From contig NZ_AQWL01000001.1 of assembly GCF_000376425.1 (NCBI RefSeq), positions 114,347 through 178,346 on the forward strand: 64,000 bases of DNA, given 5' to 3'. Each line of letters starts with the position of its first letter. Within the stretch, counting starts at the first letter, position 1. Made by a program: the position numbers and the translations under genes. This DNA comes from Thiobacillus denitrificans DSM 12475. Lineage in GTDB: Bacteria; Pseudomonadota; Gammaproteobacteria; Burkholderiales; Thiobacillaceae. Below the pieces are notes generated by a model, which saw only the letters and a list, made by a program, of their open reading frames with translations, was not told the origin of the DNA and made no database searches. Positions 1 through 8,835 of this stretch are shown one piece after another.

Positions 1-1
1 G

Positions 2-319
2 CCGGCTGAAACCCAGCAGGCCGGCACTGAAGGAAAAACCTTTTCGCGCGGTGGGCTGGCCTTGTCCGAGTTGAACGTGGAACAGCGTCGCGCACTCGGG
101 CTCGATCACGGCGTGCTGGTCGTGGATGCCACCGGCGATGCGGCGCGGGCAGGCATTCGCACCGGCGACGTCATTCTGGCGGTGAACAACAGCAAGGTGG
201 CCAACGTGGACGCGTTCCGCAAGGCCATCGCTGCAGTGCCGGTCGGCAAGAGCGCGGCAATCCTGGTGCGACGCGGCGAAGGCTCGTTGTACGTCCCGCT
301 GAAGATCTCGGGTGAGTGA
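2..319 (+). CDS. DegP/MucD-type periplasmic serine protease, C-terminal fragment
   Basis: Only the last ~105 residues are in the window; the reading frame is open to the left edge. They form a PDZ domain: a hydrophobic core (GVLVVDATGDAARAGIRTGD), then VILAVNNSKV and a final beta-strand typical of the second PDZ domain of Do-family (HtrA) proteases. The catalytic trypsin-like domain lies upstream and is not visible. These enzymes degrade or refold damaged envelope proteins in the periplasm. The position directly before a small glutaredoxin and lepA matches the mucD locus of betaproteobacteria. The stop overlaps the next gene by 8 nt, suggesting translational coupling. Confidence 0.85.
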   Translation, partial: PAETQQAGTEGKTFSRGGLALSELNVEQRRALGLDHGVLVVDATGDAARAGIRTGDVILAVNNSKVANVDAFRKAIAAVPVGKSAAILVRRGEGSLYVPLKISGE

Positions 320-557
320 AACGCTCTTGCTGTACACGCGCGCGGGGTGCCCGCTGTGCGAGGACATGGAAGCGGAAGTCGGTGCGCTGATCGTGAGGGC
401 CGGACACCGGCTGGTTCTCGTCGACGTCGATGGCGATCCATCGCTCAGGCAGAAATATGGCTGGGACGTGCCGCTGCTGTTCGATGGCGACACCGAGATT
501 TGCCGCCATCAGCTTGATCTGCCCGCATTTCAGGCATGGCTGAGTGCCCACCCATAG
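312..557 (+). CDS. Glutaredoxin-like (DUF836 type) small thiol protein
   Basis: An 81-residue protein with a thioredoxin-like start (LLLYTRAGCPLCEDME) carrying a CPLC redox motif near residues 13-16, and the later VPLLFDGD segment with the cis-Pro expected of glutaredoxin folds. It has no signal peptide, so it should be cytoplasmic. The start is GTG, inside the 3' end of the upstream protease gene. The family is commonly found between mucD and lepA in betaproteobacteria. Its physiological partner is not known from sequence; a general thiol-disulfide role is inferred from the CxxC motif. Confidence 0.8.
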   Translation: MSETLLLYTRAGCPLCEDMEAEVGALIVRAGHRLVLVDVDGDPSLRQKYGWDVPLLFDGDTEICRHQLDLPAFQAWLSAHP

Positions 558-687
558 GGCCTGCCGGACGCTTTTTCGCGGTAATTCGGAGGGGCGGGCC
601 GATTCAGGCCATCCTTGGCCGCAGGCGGCATCCATAAGCGGCTCCGTCGCGACTGCGAAATGGGTGTCGGCACGCCCTGGAATCCGT

Positions 688-693
688 TAAAAT
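688..693 (+). promoter_or_regulatory. Candidate -10 box for lepA
   Basis: TAAAAT lies about 52 nt upstream of the lepA GTG in an otherwise GC-rich gap after the glutaredoxin gene. No good -35 is visible (TGTCGG at 665-670 with 17 bp spacing is poor), so this is a tentative assignment. Transcription from here would give a leader of roughly 45 nt made almost entirely of the hairpin at 718-737. Confidence 0.35.
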
Positions 694-717
694 TCTGCAA
701 GTTATCGCATCCCTTGC

Positions 718-741
718 CGGGCACGGAAACGTGCCCGTTTT
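718..741 (+). promoter_or_regulatory. Terminator-like hairpin just before the lepA start codon
   Basis: A perfect 8-bp stem (CGGGCACG / CGTGCCCG) closed by a GAAA tetraloop is followed directly by TTTT. The lepA GTG begins 3 nt after the T-run, and no Shine-Dalgarno sequence is visible. It has the form of an intrinsic terminator or of a structure occluding the ribosome site. Whether it terminates transcription from mucD, attenuates lepA, or acts on translation cannot be decided from sequence. Confidence 0.6.
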
Positions 742-744
742 GTT

Positions 745-2544
745 GTGTCCCAGAATCTGATCCGCAATTTTTCCATCATCGCCCACATCGATCACGGCAA
801 GTCCACCCTGGCCGACCGTCTGATCCAGTATTGCGGCGGCTTGTCCGAACGCGAGATGGAGGCGCAGGTGCTCGATTCGATGGACCTGGAGAAGGAGCGC
901 GGCATCACCATCAAGGCGCAGACCGCCGCGCTCGCCTACAAGGCGCAGGATGGCCAGGTCTACCGCCTGAACCTGATCGATACCCCCGGCCACGTCGACT
1001 TTTCCTACGAAGTGTCGCGTTCCCTGTCGGCCTGCGAGGGCGCGCTGCTGGTGGTCGATGCCTCGCAGGGGGTCGAAGCGCAGACGGTGGCCAACTGCTA
1101 CACCGCGATCGACCTCGGCGTCGAGGTCATCCCGGTGCTGAACAAGATCGACCTGCCGGCAGCCGACCCAGACCGGGTGGCGGAAGAAATCGAAGACATC
1201 GTCGGCATCGATGCGACCGATGCGGTGCGTGCCTCCGCCAAGTCCGGCATCGGCATCCCCGAAATCCTCGAAGTGGTGGTGAAACAGGTGCCGCCGCCGC
1301 GCGGCGACGAGTCCGCGCCGCTGAAGGCACTGATCATCGACTCCTGGTTCGACAACTACGTCGGTGTGGTGATGCTGGTGCGGGTGGTCGACGGCGCCCT
1401 GCGCCCCAAGGACAAGATCCGCTTCATAGCATCCGGTGCGCTGCACCTGACCGAGCATGTCGGTGTGTTCACCCCGAAATCGGTCGACCGGCCGCAGTTG
1501 TCGGCCGGCGAGGTGGGGTTCGTGATCGCCGGCATCAAGGAACTCAAATCCGCCCAGGTGGGCGATACCATCACCCTGGTCGACCGTCCTGCCAGCGAAC
1601 CGTTGCCCGGCTTCAAGAAGGTGCAATCGCAGGTCTTCGCCGGCCTGTATCCGGTCGAATCGCACGATTTCGAGGCGCTGCGCGACGCGCTGACCAAACT
1701 GCAGCTGAACGACGCGGCGCTGCAGTTCGAGCCCGAAGTTTCGCAGGCGCTGGGCTTCGGTTTCCGCTGCGGCTTCCTCGGCCTCTTGCACATGGACATC
1801 GTGCAGGAACGGCTGGAGCGCGAGTACGACATGGACCTCATCACCACCGCGCCGACGGTGGTGTACGAAGTGCTGATGAAAGACGGCACCCTGATCAACG
1901 TCGAGAATCCGTTCAAGCTGCCCGAACTGTCGAAGATCGAGGAAATCCGTGAGCCCATCATCACCGCGACGATCTTCGTGCCGGAAGAATACGTCGGCAA
2001 CGTCATCACGCTGTGCAACCAGAAGCGCGGCATGCAGCTCGACATGCAGTACCACGGCAGGCAGGTGATGCTGCGCTACGATCTGCCGATGAACGAAGTG
2101 GTGATGGATTTTTTCGACAAGCTGAAGTCGACCAGCCGCGGCTATGCCTCGCTCGACTATGAGTTCAAGGAATACCGCCCGGGCGACCTGGTCAAACTCG
2201 ACATCCTTGTCAACAACGAGAAAGTCGACGCGTTGTCGCTGATCGTGCACCGCGCCACCAGTGTGTATCGCGGCCGCGAACTGGCGTCCAAGATGCGCGA
2301 GCTGATCCCGCGCCAGATGTTCGACGTCGCGGTGCAGGCGGCGATCGGCGCCAGCATCATCGCTCGCGAGAACGTCAAGGCGCTGCGCAAGAACGTGCTC
2401 GCCAAGTGCTACGGCGGCGACATCACGCGCAAGAAGAAGCTGCTGGAAAAACAGAAGGCCGGCAAACGCCGCATGAAGCAGGTCGGCAACGTCGAAATCC
2501 CGCAGGAAGCCTTCCTTGCGATCCTCCAGGTCTCGGACAAATAA
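745..2544 (+). CDS. lepA: Elongation factor 4 (LepA), back-translocating GTPase
   Basis: 599 residues, the same length as E. coli LepA. The G1 motif AHIDHGKST lies at about residues 13-21, with DTPGH near 79 and NKID near 133, followed by EF-G-like domains and the LepA-specific C-terminal region ([20 protein letters not shown]) at the end. EF4 binds ribosomes and GTP and affects translation under stress. The GTG start is the only one that keeps the conserved N-terminus ([20 protein letters not shown]). lepB starts immediately after the stop with no gap, so the two are very likely co-transcribed, as in E. coli. Confidence 0.97.
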   Translation: MSQNLIRNFSIIAHIDHGKSTLADRLIQYCGGLSEREMEAQVLDSMDLEKERGITIKAQTAALAYKAQDGQVYRLNLIDTPGHVDFSYEVSRSLSACEGALLVVDASQGVEAQTVANCYTAIDLGVEVIPVLNKIDLPAADPDRVAEEIEDIVGIDATDAVRASAKSGIGIPEILEVVVKQVPPPRGDESAPLKALIIDSWFDNYVGVVMLVRVVDGALRPKDKIRFIASGALHLTEHVGVFTPKSVDRPQLSAGEVGFVIAGIKELKSAQVGDTITLVDRPASEPLPGFKKVQSQVFAGLYPVESHDFEALRDALTKLQLNDAALQFEPEVSQALGFGFRCGFLGLLHMDIVQERLEREYDMDLITTAPTVVYEVLMKDGTLINVENPFKLPELSKIEEIREPIITATIFVPEEYVGNVITLCNQKRGMQLDMQYHGRQVMLRYDLPMNEVVMDFFDKLKSTSRGYASLDYEFKEYRPGDLVKLDILVNNEKVDALSLIVHRATSVYRGRELASKMRELIPRQMFDVAVQAAIGASIIARENVKALRKNVLAKCYGGDITRKKKLLEKQKAGKRRMKQVGNVEIPQEAFLAILQVSDK

Positions 2545-3354
2545 ATGAACTTCGCCCTCATTCTTTTCATCGCGCTCGCCGTCACCGGCGGCATCTGGCT
2601 GCTCGACGCGCTGCTGCTCAAGCGCAGCCGCGACAAGGACGCCAGGGAGCCGCTGCTGGTCGAATATGCCAAGAGCTTCTTTCCGGTGATTCTGGTGGTG
2701 TTCGCGCTGCGTTCCTTCCTGGTCGAGCCGTTCAAGATTCCGTCCGGTTCGATGATGCCGACGCTGCTGATCGGCGACTTCATCCTCGTCAACAAATACA
2801 CCTACGGCATCCGCCTGCCGGTGCTCAACAAGAAAGTCGTGCAGTTGAACAATCCCGAGCGCGGCGACGTCATGGTGTTCCGCTACCCGGCCGATCCCGG
2901 CCTCGACTACATCAAGCGGGTGGTCGGTGTACCGGGCGACGTGGTCGAATACCGCAACAAGCAGCTCATCGTCAACGGCCAGCCGGTGCCGAGCGTCAAT
3001 ACCGGCACCTATAGCTACGTCGGCAACGGCCTCAACTACATCACCGCCATGGTGTACAACGAGCGTCTCAATGGTGTCGGTCACGCCATGATGACCGAGC
3101 CGGGCAAGCCCGCGGTCTATCCGCCCCAGGTGACGGACTTCCCCTACCGCGAAAACTGCTCCTACAATGCCGAGGGCGAAGGCTTTACCTGCAAGGTTCC
3201 GGCAGGCCAGTACTTCATGATGGGCGACAATCGCGATGCCAGCAACGACAGCCGTTACTGGGGTTTCGTCCCCGACAGGAACATCGTCGGCAAGGCCTTT
3301 TTCATCTGGATGAATTTTGACGATTTCGGCCGTATCGGCACCGTCATTCGATAA
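2545..3354 (+). CDS. lepB: Signal peptidase I
   Basis: 269 residues. The N-terminus is a membrane segment (NFALILFIALAVTGGIWLL) followed by a basic cytoplasmic loop and a second transmembrane helix. The catalytic dyad is present: the Ser of IPSGSMMPTL (about residue 69) and the Lys of YIKRVVGVPGD (about residue 124). The late GDNRDASNDSRYWG box (box E) is intact. It cleaves Sec and Tat signal peptides on the periplasmic side of the inner membrane. ATG abuts the lepA stop. Nothing unusual. Confidence 0.97.
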   Translation: MNFALILFIALAVTGGIWLLDALLLKRSRDKDAREPLLVEYAKSFFPVILVVFALRSFLVEPFKIPSGSMMPTLLIGDFILVNKYTYGIRLPVLNKKVVQLNNPERGDVMVFRYPADPGLDYIKRVVGVPGDVVEYRNKQLIVNGQPVPSVNTGTYSYVGNGLNYITAMVYNERLNGVGHAMMTEPGKPAVYPPQVTDFPYRENCSYNAEGEGFTCKVPAGQYFMMGDNRDASNDSRYWGFVPDRNIVGKAFFIWMNFDDFGRIGTVIR

Positions 3355-3363
3355 GGAGACACC

Positions 3364-3765
3364 ATGCAGCGCACCCGTTCCACGCCTTCCCGACAACATG
3401 GCCTGAGCATGATCGGCTTCCTGTTCGTCGCCATCGTGCTGGTCGCTATAGCCATGCTGGCGATGAAGCTGGTGCCTGCCTACATCGAGTTTTTCTCGGT
3501 GAAGAAAATTCTCGCCACGATGACGCAGGAGTCCGACTTCAAATCGAAGAGCAACGCCGAACTGCGCAACGATTTCACCAAGCGCGCCAACGTGGGTTAT
3601 GTCACCGTGGTCAAGCCGGAAGACCTCAGCATCGATCGCCGCGGCGGCATCCCGGTCGTCTCCGCCAATTATGCGTTCCGCACCAAACTCGTCGGCAACG
3701 TCAGCCTGGTAGTGGATTTCAGTGCCAGCAGCGATCCCAACGCCGTCCCCGCCCAGATTGAATAA
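3364..3765 (+). CDS. DUF4845 family membrane-anchored protein
   Basis: 133 residues with one N-terminal hydrophobic segment (about residues 15-40) and a small soluble domain. The N-terminus, QHGLSMIGF followed by a long hydrophobic stretch, resembles a type IV prepilin leader (cleavage after Gly), but the Glu usually at +5 is not present. The family occurs almost always between lepB and rnc in betaproteobacteria and its function is unknown. A good ribosome site (AAGGAG) lies 5 nt before the ATG. Its 3' end overlaps the start region of rnc. Confidence 0.8.
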   Translation: MQRTRSTPSRQHGLSMIGFLFVAIVLVAIAMLAMKLVPAYIEFFSVKKILATMTQESDFKSKSNAELRNDFTKRANVGYVTVVKPEDLSIDRRGGIPVVSANYAFRTKLVGNVSLVVDFSASSDPNAVPAQIE

Positions 3766-4438
3766 CGCCTTGTTGAACCAGCGCCTGCAGCAGGCGCTGG
3801 GCTACACCTTCATCCGTTCCGAACTCCTGACCCAGGCGCTGACGCACCGCAGCTATGGCGCGCTCAATAACGAGCGGCTCGAATTTCTCGGCGACTCGGT
3901 ATTGAACTGCTCGGTTGCCCGCGCGCTCTACGACGCCTTTCCCGATTTGCCCGAAGGCAGCCTGTCTCGCCTGCGCGCCAACCTGGTGCGGCAGGAAACG
4001 TTGGCCGATATTGCCGTTGCGCTGAGGCTGGGGGATGTCCTGCGTCTCGGCGAAGGCGAACTCAAGAGTGGCGGCTTTCGCCGTCCCTCGATCCTGGCCG
4101 ATGCGCTGGAATCGCTGTTCGGCGCGATTTTTCTGGATGCCGGGTTCGACCAGGCGCAACGCGTCGTGCGCGGCCTGTTCGATCCGCTGGTGGCGAAAAT
4201 CGATCCCAAGGCTTCGGGCAAGGATGCCAAGACCCAACTGCAGGAAATGCTGCAATCGCGCCGGCTGCCGCTGCCGGACTATCAACTGGTCGCGACTCAA
4301 GGCGAGGCGCACGACCAGAGTTTCATCGTCGAGTGCGTACTGGCGAAGCCTGCGTTTAGCACGCGCGGCGTCGGCAAGAGCCGCCGCGCCGCCGAACAGG
4401 AGGCCGCACGCCAGGCGTGCGAGGCGTTGCAAAAATGA
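3758..4438 (+). CDS. rnc: Ribonuclease III
   Basis: From TTG at 3758 the protein is 226 residues, the length of E. coli RNase III; an in-frame GTG at 3722 would add 12 residues that look like read-through of the preceding gene. The signature HRSYG...[12 protein letters not shown] holds the catalytic acidic residues, and [13 protein letters not shown] carries the second cluster. A C-terminal double-stranded-RNA-binding domain ends with [17 protein letters not shown]. It processes rRNA precursors and structured mRNAs. It overlaps the upstream gene by 8 nt and era by 4 nt (ATGA), the usual rnc-era coupling. Confidence 0.95.
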   Translation: MNNALLNQRLQQALGYTFIRSELLTQALTHRSYGALNNERLEFLGDSVLNCSVARALYDAFPDLPEGSLSRLRANLVRQETLADIAVALRLGDVLRLGEGELKSGGFRRPSILADALESLFGAIFLDAGFDQAQRVVRGLFDPLVAKIDPKASGKDAKTQLQEMLQSRRLPLPDYQLVATQGEAHDQSFIVECVLAKPAFSTRGVGKSRRAAEQEAARQACEALQK

Positions 4439-5319
4439 GCGAATTCAAGTGTGGCCTCATCGCCATCGTCGGACGTCCCAACGTCGGCAAATCGACCCTG
4501 CTCAACCGCATCGTCGGACAAAAAATCAGCATCACCTCGCGTAAGGCGCAGACCACGCGCCATCGCGTGATGGGGATCCATACCACCGACGAAGCGCAGT
4601 TCGTGTTCGTCGATACCCCGGGGTTCCAGACCCGCCACGGCAGCACCATGAATCGCGCGATGAACAAGCGGGTGCGCGAAACCCTGTCGGATACCGACGT
4701 GGTGATGATGCTGGTCGAGGCCGGGCGGCTGACGCGGGAGGACCGCCAGGTGATGGCGCTGCTGCCGAAGGATCGTCCGTTGATCCTGGCGGTCAACAAA
4801 ATCGACTACGCCAGGGATCGTGCCGCGCTGATGGCTTATCTGCAGGAAGCCGCCGCTGCGCATGCCTTTACCGAGATCGTGCCGGTATCGGCCAAGCAAG
4901 GCAGCAATCTCGACGAATTGCTGAAAACCCTGCAGGCCCACCTGCCGGAAAACCCGCCGCTATTCGACGCGGACGACGTCACCGACCAGACCGAACGCCA
5001 GCTGGCGGCTGAACTGATCCGCGAAAAGGTGTTCCGTCTGTGCGGCGAGGAAATTCCTTATGCGGTGGCGGTGACCATCGACAAGTTCGAGGAGGAAGGC
5101 AATCTGCGCCGTATTTTCGCCACCATCCTGGTCGACCGTGACGGCCACAAGGCCATCGTCATTGGCAAGGGTGGCGAAAAGCTCAAGACCATCTCCACTC
5201 AGGCGCGGCTCGACATGGAGCGCGCGTTCGACAGCAAGGTGTATCTGGAGGTCTGGGTAAAAGTGAAGGGCGGCTGGGCTGACGACGTGCGGATGCTGAA
5301 GTCGCTGGGAATTGATTGA
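4435..5319 (+). CDS. era: GTPase Era, 30S ribosome assembly factor
   Basis: 294 residues from the ATG that overlaps the rnc stop (ATGA). G1 GRPNVGKST lies at about residues 14-22, the effector region follows ([14 protein letters not shown]), then DTPG and NKID. The C-terminal KH domain contains [13 protein letters not shown]. Era binds the 3' end of 16S rRNA during small-subunit maturation and cycles between GTP and GDP forms at the membrane. A further in-frame start at 4417 is possible but would add only weakly supported residues. Confidence 0.96.
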   Translation: MSEFKCGLIAIVGRPNVGKSTLLNRIVGQKISITSRKAQTTRHRVMGIHTTDEAQFVFVDTPGFQTRHGSTMNRAMNKRVRETLSDTDVVMMLVEAGRLTREDRQVMALLPKDRPLILAVNKIDYARDRAALMAYLQEAAAAHAFTEIVPVSAKQGSNLDELLKTLQAHLPENPPLFDADDVTDQTERQLAAELIREKVFRLCGEEIPYAVAVTIDKFEEEGNLRRIFATILVDRDGHKAIVIGKGGEKLKTISTQARLDMERAFDSKVYLEVWVKVKGGWADDVRMLKSLGID

Positions 5320-5325
5320 AAATCT

Positions 5326-5451
5326 TTATCCGCGAAGGACGCGAAGAAACGCGAAGATAAATTACCCGAGATGCGTGGATCTGTCATGCACGAAGCTTTC
5401 ATATTTCTGCTTTTGTCTTTCTTCGCACCCCTTCGCGTCCTTCGCGGATAA
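5326..5451. repeat. Intergenic palindromic element with 21-bp perfect inverted ends
   Basis: Positions 5326-5346 (starting TTATCCGCGAAGGACGCGAA) are exactly inverted at 5431-5451. Just inside the arms a second imperfect copy of CGCGAAGA / TCTTCGC occurs on each side, so a long hairpin can form over ~126 bp. It fills the whole gap between era and recO. The CGCGAAGGACGCGAAG unit resembles palindromic repeats dispersed in many proteobacterial genomes (established type; identity to a named family not tested). No ORF is inside it. Confidence 0.8.
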
Positions 5452-5462
5452 GCTGTTTTTCC

Positions 5463-6212
5463 ATGTCTAGCGACGCCCGTATCAACAACGAGCCCGGCTT
5501 CATCCTCCACACCTATCCTTTCAAGGAAACCAGCGTGGTGGCGGAAGCGTTCACCCGCAGCCACGGCCGTGTGGCGCTGATCGCACGCGGCGCGCGCCGT
5601 CCGGCCTCGGCGCTGCGCGGTCTGATGCAGCCCTTCACTCCGCTGCTGCTGTCGTGGTTCGGCAAGTCCGAGTTGAAAACCCTGCATGCGGCGGAATGGC
5701 AGGGCGGGCTGCTGGCGCCGCAGGGCCGCGCGCTGATGTGCGGGTTCTATCTCAACGAACTGCTGTTGCGCCTGCTGGCGCGCGGTGATGCGCACGAACT
5801 GCTGTACGACCGCTATTCCGGTACCCTCGAACAGCTGGCAGGCGAGACGTGCAGCACCGATTACGAGCGCATCCTGCGCCGCTTCGAGAAAAACCTGCTC
5901 GCCGAGATCGGCTACGGTGCCACTTTCGATCGCGAGGCCGAGAGCAAGGCGCCGATCGACCCCGGTGCCCGTTACGTATTCCAGCCTGAACGCGGCGCAC
6001 TGCGTAGCCTCGTGGGCATCAATACGGGCGGGCAGCCGGGCTGCCCGGTATCCGGGCAGACGCTGATCGACCTCGCCGCCGACCGTTTCGAGCGCCCGGC
6101 CACCCTGGCCGAAGCCAAGGTCCTGATGCGCACGTTGATCAACCATACCCTCGGCGCGAAGCCGCTTTATACTCGCCAGCTGCTACGCGAACTTACCGAA
6201 CTGACACAATGA
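5463..6212 (+). CDS. recO: DNA repair protein RecO
   Basis: 249 residues with the RecO N-terminal OB-fold ([20 protein letters not shown], then [11 protein letters not shown]) and an all-helical C-terminal part ([34 protein letters not shown]). RecO loads RecA on SSB-coated single-stranded DNA with RecR in the RecFOR pathway. The zinc-finger cysteines of some RecO proteins are not conserved here, as in many proteobacteria. The ATG lies 11 nt after the upstream inverted repeat; the stop overlaps pdxJ by 4 nt (ATGA). Confidence 0.94.
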   Translation: MSSDARINNEPGFILHTYPFKETSVVAEAFTRSHGRVALIARGARRPASALRGLMQPFTPLLLSWFGKSELKTLHAAEWQGGLLAPQGRALMCGFYLNELLLRLLARGDAHELLYDRYSGTLEQLAGETCSTDYERILRRFEKNLLAEIGYGATFDREAESKAPIDPGARYVFQPERGALRSLVGINTGGQPGCPVSGQTLIDLAADRFERPATLAEAKVLMRTLINHTLGAKPLYTRQLLRELTELTQ

Positions 6213-6958
6213 GCATCCATCTCGGCGTCAACATAGACCATATCGCCACCCTGCGTCAGGCGCGCAAGACCCGCTATCCGAGCCCGGTCGAGGCCGCGCT
6301 GTTGGCCGAGACCGCGGGCGCCGATTCGATCACCCTGCACCTCAGGGAAGACCGCCGCCACATCCAGGATGCCGATGTGGCGATCCTGCGCCAGGTGCTG
6401 AAGACCAAGATGAACCTAGAAATGGCGGTCACCGAGGAGATGCTTGCAATCGCCGTCGCGACGAAACCGCAGGACGTCTGCCTGGTTCCGGAAAAACGCG
6501 AGGAACTGACCACCGAGGGCGGGCTCGACGTGGCCAGCCAGATGCCCAGGCTGAAGGATGCCTGTGCGCGGCTGGCGCACGCGGGCATCCGCGTTTCCCT
6601 CTTCATCGACGCCGACTTCGCCCAGCTCGACGCGGCTCACGCAGCCGGCGCGCCGGTGGTCGAGATCCATACCGGGCATTATGCAGATGCCGAAGATGAC
6701 GCTGCGCGCAGCGCCGAGTTCGAGCGCATCCGCATGGCGGTTGCCTACGGCCGCAGTCTCGGCCTGACGATGAATGCCGGCCACGGCCTGACCTATCACA
6801 ATGTGCAGCCGATCGCGGCGCTGCCTGGCATCTTCGAGCTCAATATCGGCCATGCGATCGTCGCGCAAGCCTTGTTCGTGGGATGGCCGGCGGCGGTGGC
6901 GGAGATGAAGCGGCTGATGGTGGAAGCTACTGCCCGCGGCATTCTGCCGAATCGTTGA
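6209..6958 (+). CDS. pdxJ: Pyridoxine 5'-phosphate synthase
   Basis: 249 residues, normal family length. The TIM-barrel landmarks are present: [15 protein letters not shown] at the start, [57 protein letters not shown], and [11 protein letters not shown] near the end. It condenses 1-deoxyxylulose 5-phosphate with 3-amino-2-oxopropyl phosphate in de novo vitamin B6 synthesis. It is coupled to recO by an ATGA overlap. Its 3' end overlaps the convergent cytochrome gene by 32 nt. Confidence 0.97.
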   Translation: MSIHLGVNIDHIATLRQARKTRYPSPVEAALLAETAGADSITLHLREDRRHIQDADVAILRQVLKTKMNLEMAVTEEMLAIAVATKPQDVCLVPEKREELTTEGGLDVASQMPRLKDACARLAHAGIRVSLFIDADFAQLDAAHAAGAPVVEIHTGHYADAEDDAARSAEFERIRMAVAYGRSLGLTMNAGHGLTYHNVQPIAALPGIFELNIGHAIVAQALFVGWPAAVAEMKRLMVEATARGILPNR

Positions 6959-7334
6959 CCTGCTTGAGATAGGCGATGAGGTCGGCGCGTTCCTGGCGAT
7001 CCGCGATACCGGCATAGCCCATCGCGGTTCCCGGCACGGTCTTGAGCGGGTTCTTCAGAAAGCGATCGAGCGTCCGCGTGCCCCACACCAGATTCGAGTG
7101 ACGCATCGCATCCGAATACGCGAAGCCTTGTACGCTGCCGGCATGGCGACCGAACAGCCCACAATGCCGGGGGCCGGTACGGTCATAGGCGAAGGCATGG
7201 CAAGCGAGGCAACGCTCGTAGACCACCTTGCCCCGCGCGGGGTCGCCATGCGCGAGCGCAGCGGCAGGGCCTGCATTCGCAAGGAGGGCATACACGGCGC
7301 TGGCGGCCAGGATGGCCGCCCTGAATTTTTTCAC
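6927..7334 (-). CDS. Periplasmic class I c-type cytochrome (monoheme)
   Basis: 135 residues with a Sec signal peptide (about 1-28, ending AAALA) and one haem-binding motif CLACH at residues 42-46. The distal ligand is probably the Met of PGTAMGYAG (residue 105). The [11 protein letters not shown] segment matches mitochondrial-type cytochrome c (c2/c550), which carries electrons in the periplasm. It is last in a minus-strand set with a Tat-exported ferritin-like protein (4-nt overlap) and an ECF sigma factor. The 3' end runs 32 nt into the convergent pdxJ gene. Confidence 0.9.
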   Translation of the reverse strand: MKKFRAAILAASAVYALLANAGPAAALAHGDPARGKVVYERCLACHAFAYDRTGPRHCGLFGRHAGSVQGFAYSDAMRHSNLVWGTRTLDRFLKNPLKTVPGTAMGYAGIADRQERADLIAYLKQVNDSAECRGQ

Positions 7335-7930
7335 GACATGAAGGCGGATGGCACCGGGATCTCGCCCAATGCGTTGCGCAAGATTGCCCAGTGCATCGCT
7401 TCGTCCCCGAGAATGCTGGCGGCAGCCTTGGCCAGCTCGCGGTTGCCGAATACCGGCACGGCGCCGAGATACGCGCTCACCGCGCCTTTTTCGAGCATCG
7501 CGGCGAAGCGCAGGACGTCGGCCTGGCTTTTCAGCGTGTCGACAGGAAAGGTGTATTTCTCTTTCGATGCCACCGGCTGTCCGCCCAGTTTGACGATGGT
7601 TTTCGCCAGTACGTCAGCATGTTCCTTGTGATGCCCCTGAAACGTCAGCGCAAGATCGAGCACCGGTTTTTGCAGCAGCCCGCTCTCCGCACCCAGCTGG
7701 TAGGCTGCGACCGCCTCGAGTTCGGCGCCCAGCGCTGTGTTCAGAATACGCACGTCGGACGCGCCGGACTGGCCGCCTTTGGCGAGCGCATCGCGCCCGG
7801 CGAGCAGGGCAACGGCCGCACCCGACAGAAGCAGGCCCGAGTGGCCGAGAAAGGAACGACGCGTCTCATCGTCCAGGTTTGCCGTAATAGGCATGTGCGT
7901 CGTGTCCTGCTTTTGAATGAATGAAAACAT
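7331..7930 (-). CDS. Tat-exported ferritin-like domain protein
   Basis: 199 residues. A twin-arginine signal (ETRRSFLGHSG, Arg 24-25, then a hydrophobic stretch) implies export in folded form, probably with bound metal. The mature part is a four-helix ferritin-like (Ferritin_2 type) domain: acidic and His residues at ELEAVAAY (about 70-77), GHHKEHADVL (about 99-108), EKGAVSAY (about 147) and DEAMHW (176-181) could form a di-iron site. The substrate is unknown; peroxide or iron handling is only a guess. It sits between the sigma factor gene (61 nt gap) and the cytochrome gene (4 nt overlap). Confidence 0.82.
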   Translation of the reverse strand: MFSFIQKQDTTHMPITANLDDETRRSFLGHSGLLLSGAAVALLAGRDALAKGGQSGASDVRILNTALGAELEAVAAYQLGAESGLLQKPVLDLALTFQGHHKEHADVLAKTIVKLGGQPVASKEKYTFPVDTLKSQADVLRFAAMLEKGAVSAYLGAVPVFGNRELAKAAASILGDEAMHWAILRNALGEIPVPSAFMS

Positions 7931-7991
7931 GGCGGTCTCCTGATAGGGAAGGTGCTGCGATGGAGCCTGGCGACAGCTGGGCCGGGCGGGA

Positions 7992-8699
7992 TCAGGCGTC
8001 GTCAGCCTGGTGGGTGTTCAGCTTCGCCAGAACGCCCGCGACAATGCGGTCGCAGCGGTCGCCGGCGAAGGAGAATGCGTCCGCGAGGCTGAAATCGATT
8101 TCACGCGCCAGTGCTTCGCGCAGCAGTCCCCGGGCGCGAAAGTAGCGGGTGCGTACCGTTTCCGGCGGAATGTCGAGACAGGCCGCCGTTTCGTCGACGG
8201 ACATTTCTTCCAGCGCGCGCAGCACGAAGACAGTGCGAAAAGCATCCGGCAGCCGACTGATCTTGTCCTCGACCAGGCGACGTATTTCCACGCGCATCAG
8301 GGCATGTTCGGGTTGCTCGGGTGAATGCTCGCCCATATTTGCCTCCGACAGTCTGTCTTCCTGCTCCGCATCGGCATACAGGTCGACCACCTCGGCCTGC
8401 CGGCGGCGCTTGCGCAAACGTGCGATGGCTGCGTTGACGGCGATGCGCACCAGCCAGGTGGATAACCGGGCATTGCCGTGAAATTGGCCCATCGCGCGAT
8501 AGGCAAGAAGATAGGCGTCCTGTACGGCGTCTTCGGCCTCGGCGTCGTCATTCAGGATGCTGCGTGCAGTCCGGTAAAGCGTTTGATTGTGGCGTCGCAT
8601 CAGGCGTTGGAGCATGGATAGATCGCCCTCCGCGATGCGCTGCGCGAGCTCGGCGTCGGTCAAGGGTTGCTCGGCGGCTTTTTCCTGGGGGCGATACAT
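7992..8699 (-). CDS. ECF-type RNA polymerase sigma factor
   Basis: 235 residues. Region 2 spans about residues 20-100 (DAVQDAYLLAYRAMGQF, ARLSTWLVRIAVNAAI) and region 4 about 135-190 (LPDAFRTVFVLRALEEMSVD, PPETVRTRYFRARGLL). A C-terminal tail of ~45 residues after region 4 (ending with FAGDRCDRIVAGVLAKL) is longer than in minimal ECF factors. No anti-sigma gene is adjacent; downstream genes are the ferritin-like protein and cytochrome, which it may control together with itself. GGAGAG before the ATG is a good ribosome site. Confidence 0.9.
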   Translation of the reverse strand: MYRPQEKAAEQPLTDAELAQRIAEGDLSMLQRLMRRHNQTLYRTARSILNDDAEAEDAVQDAYLLAYRAMGQFHGNARLSTWLVRIAVNAAIARLRKRRRQAEVVDLYADAEQEDRLSEANMGEHSPEQPEHALMRVEIRRLVEDKISRLPDAFRTVFVLRALEEMSVDETAACLDIPPETVRTRYFRARGLLREALAREIDFSLADAFSFAGDRCDRIVAGVLAKLNTHQADDA

Positions 8700-8835
8700 G
8701 GCGCTCTCCGTCTGTTTCGGGCTCTTATCACATTAGATGACGGCGAAGCTTTTCGCGTTCCCGGCACCGGAGGGCGAGAACGCATTGCGGTACGCAGACC
8801 GCGGAGAGGGCGGTGGCGGGAGCGCTCCCGGCCCG

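Noticed and set aside
604..3399. A 931-residue minus-strand open frame opposite lepA-lepB
   Set aside because: It mirrors strong conserved genes on the plus strand, is His/Asp/Val-rich in the way of antisense frames in GC-rich DNA, and has no domain.
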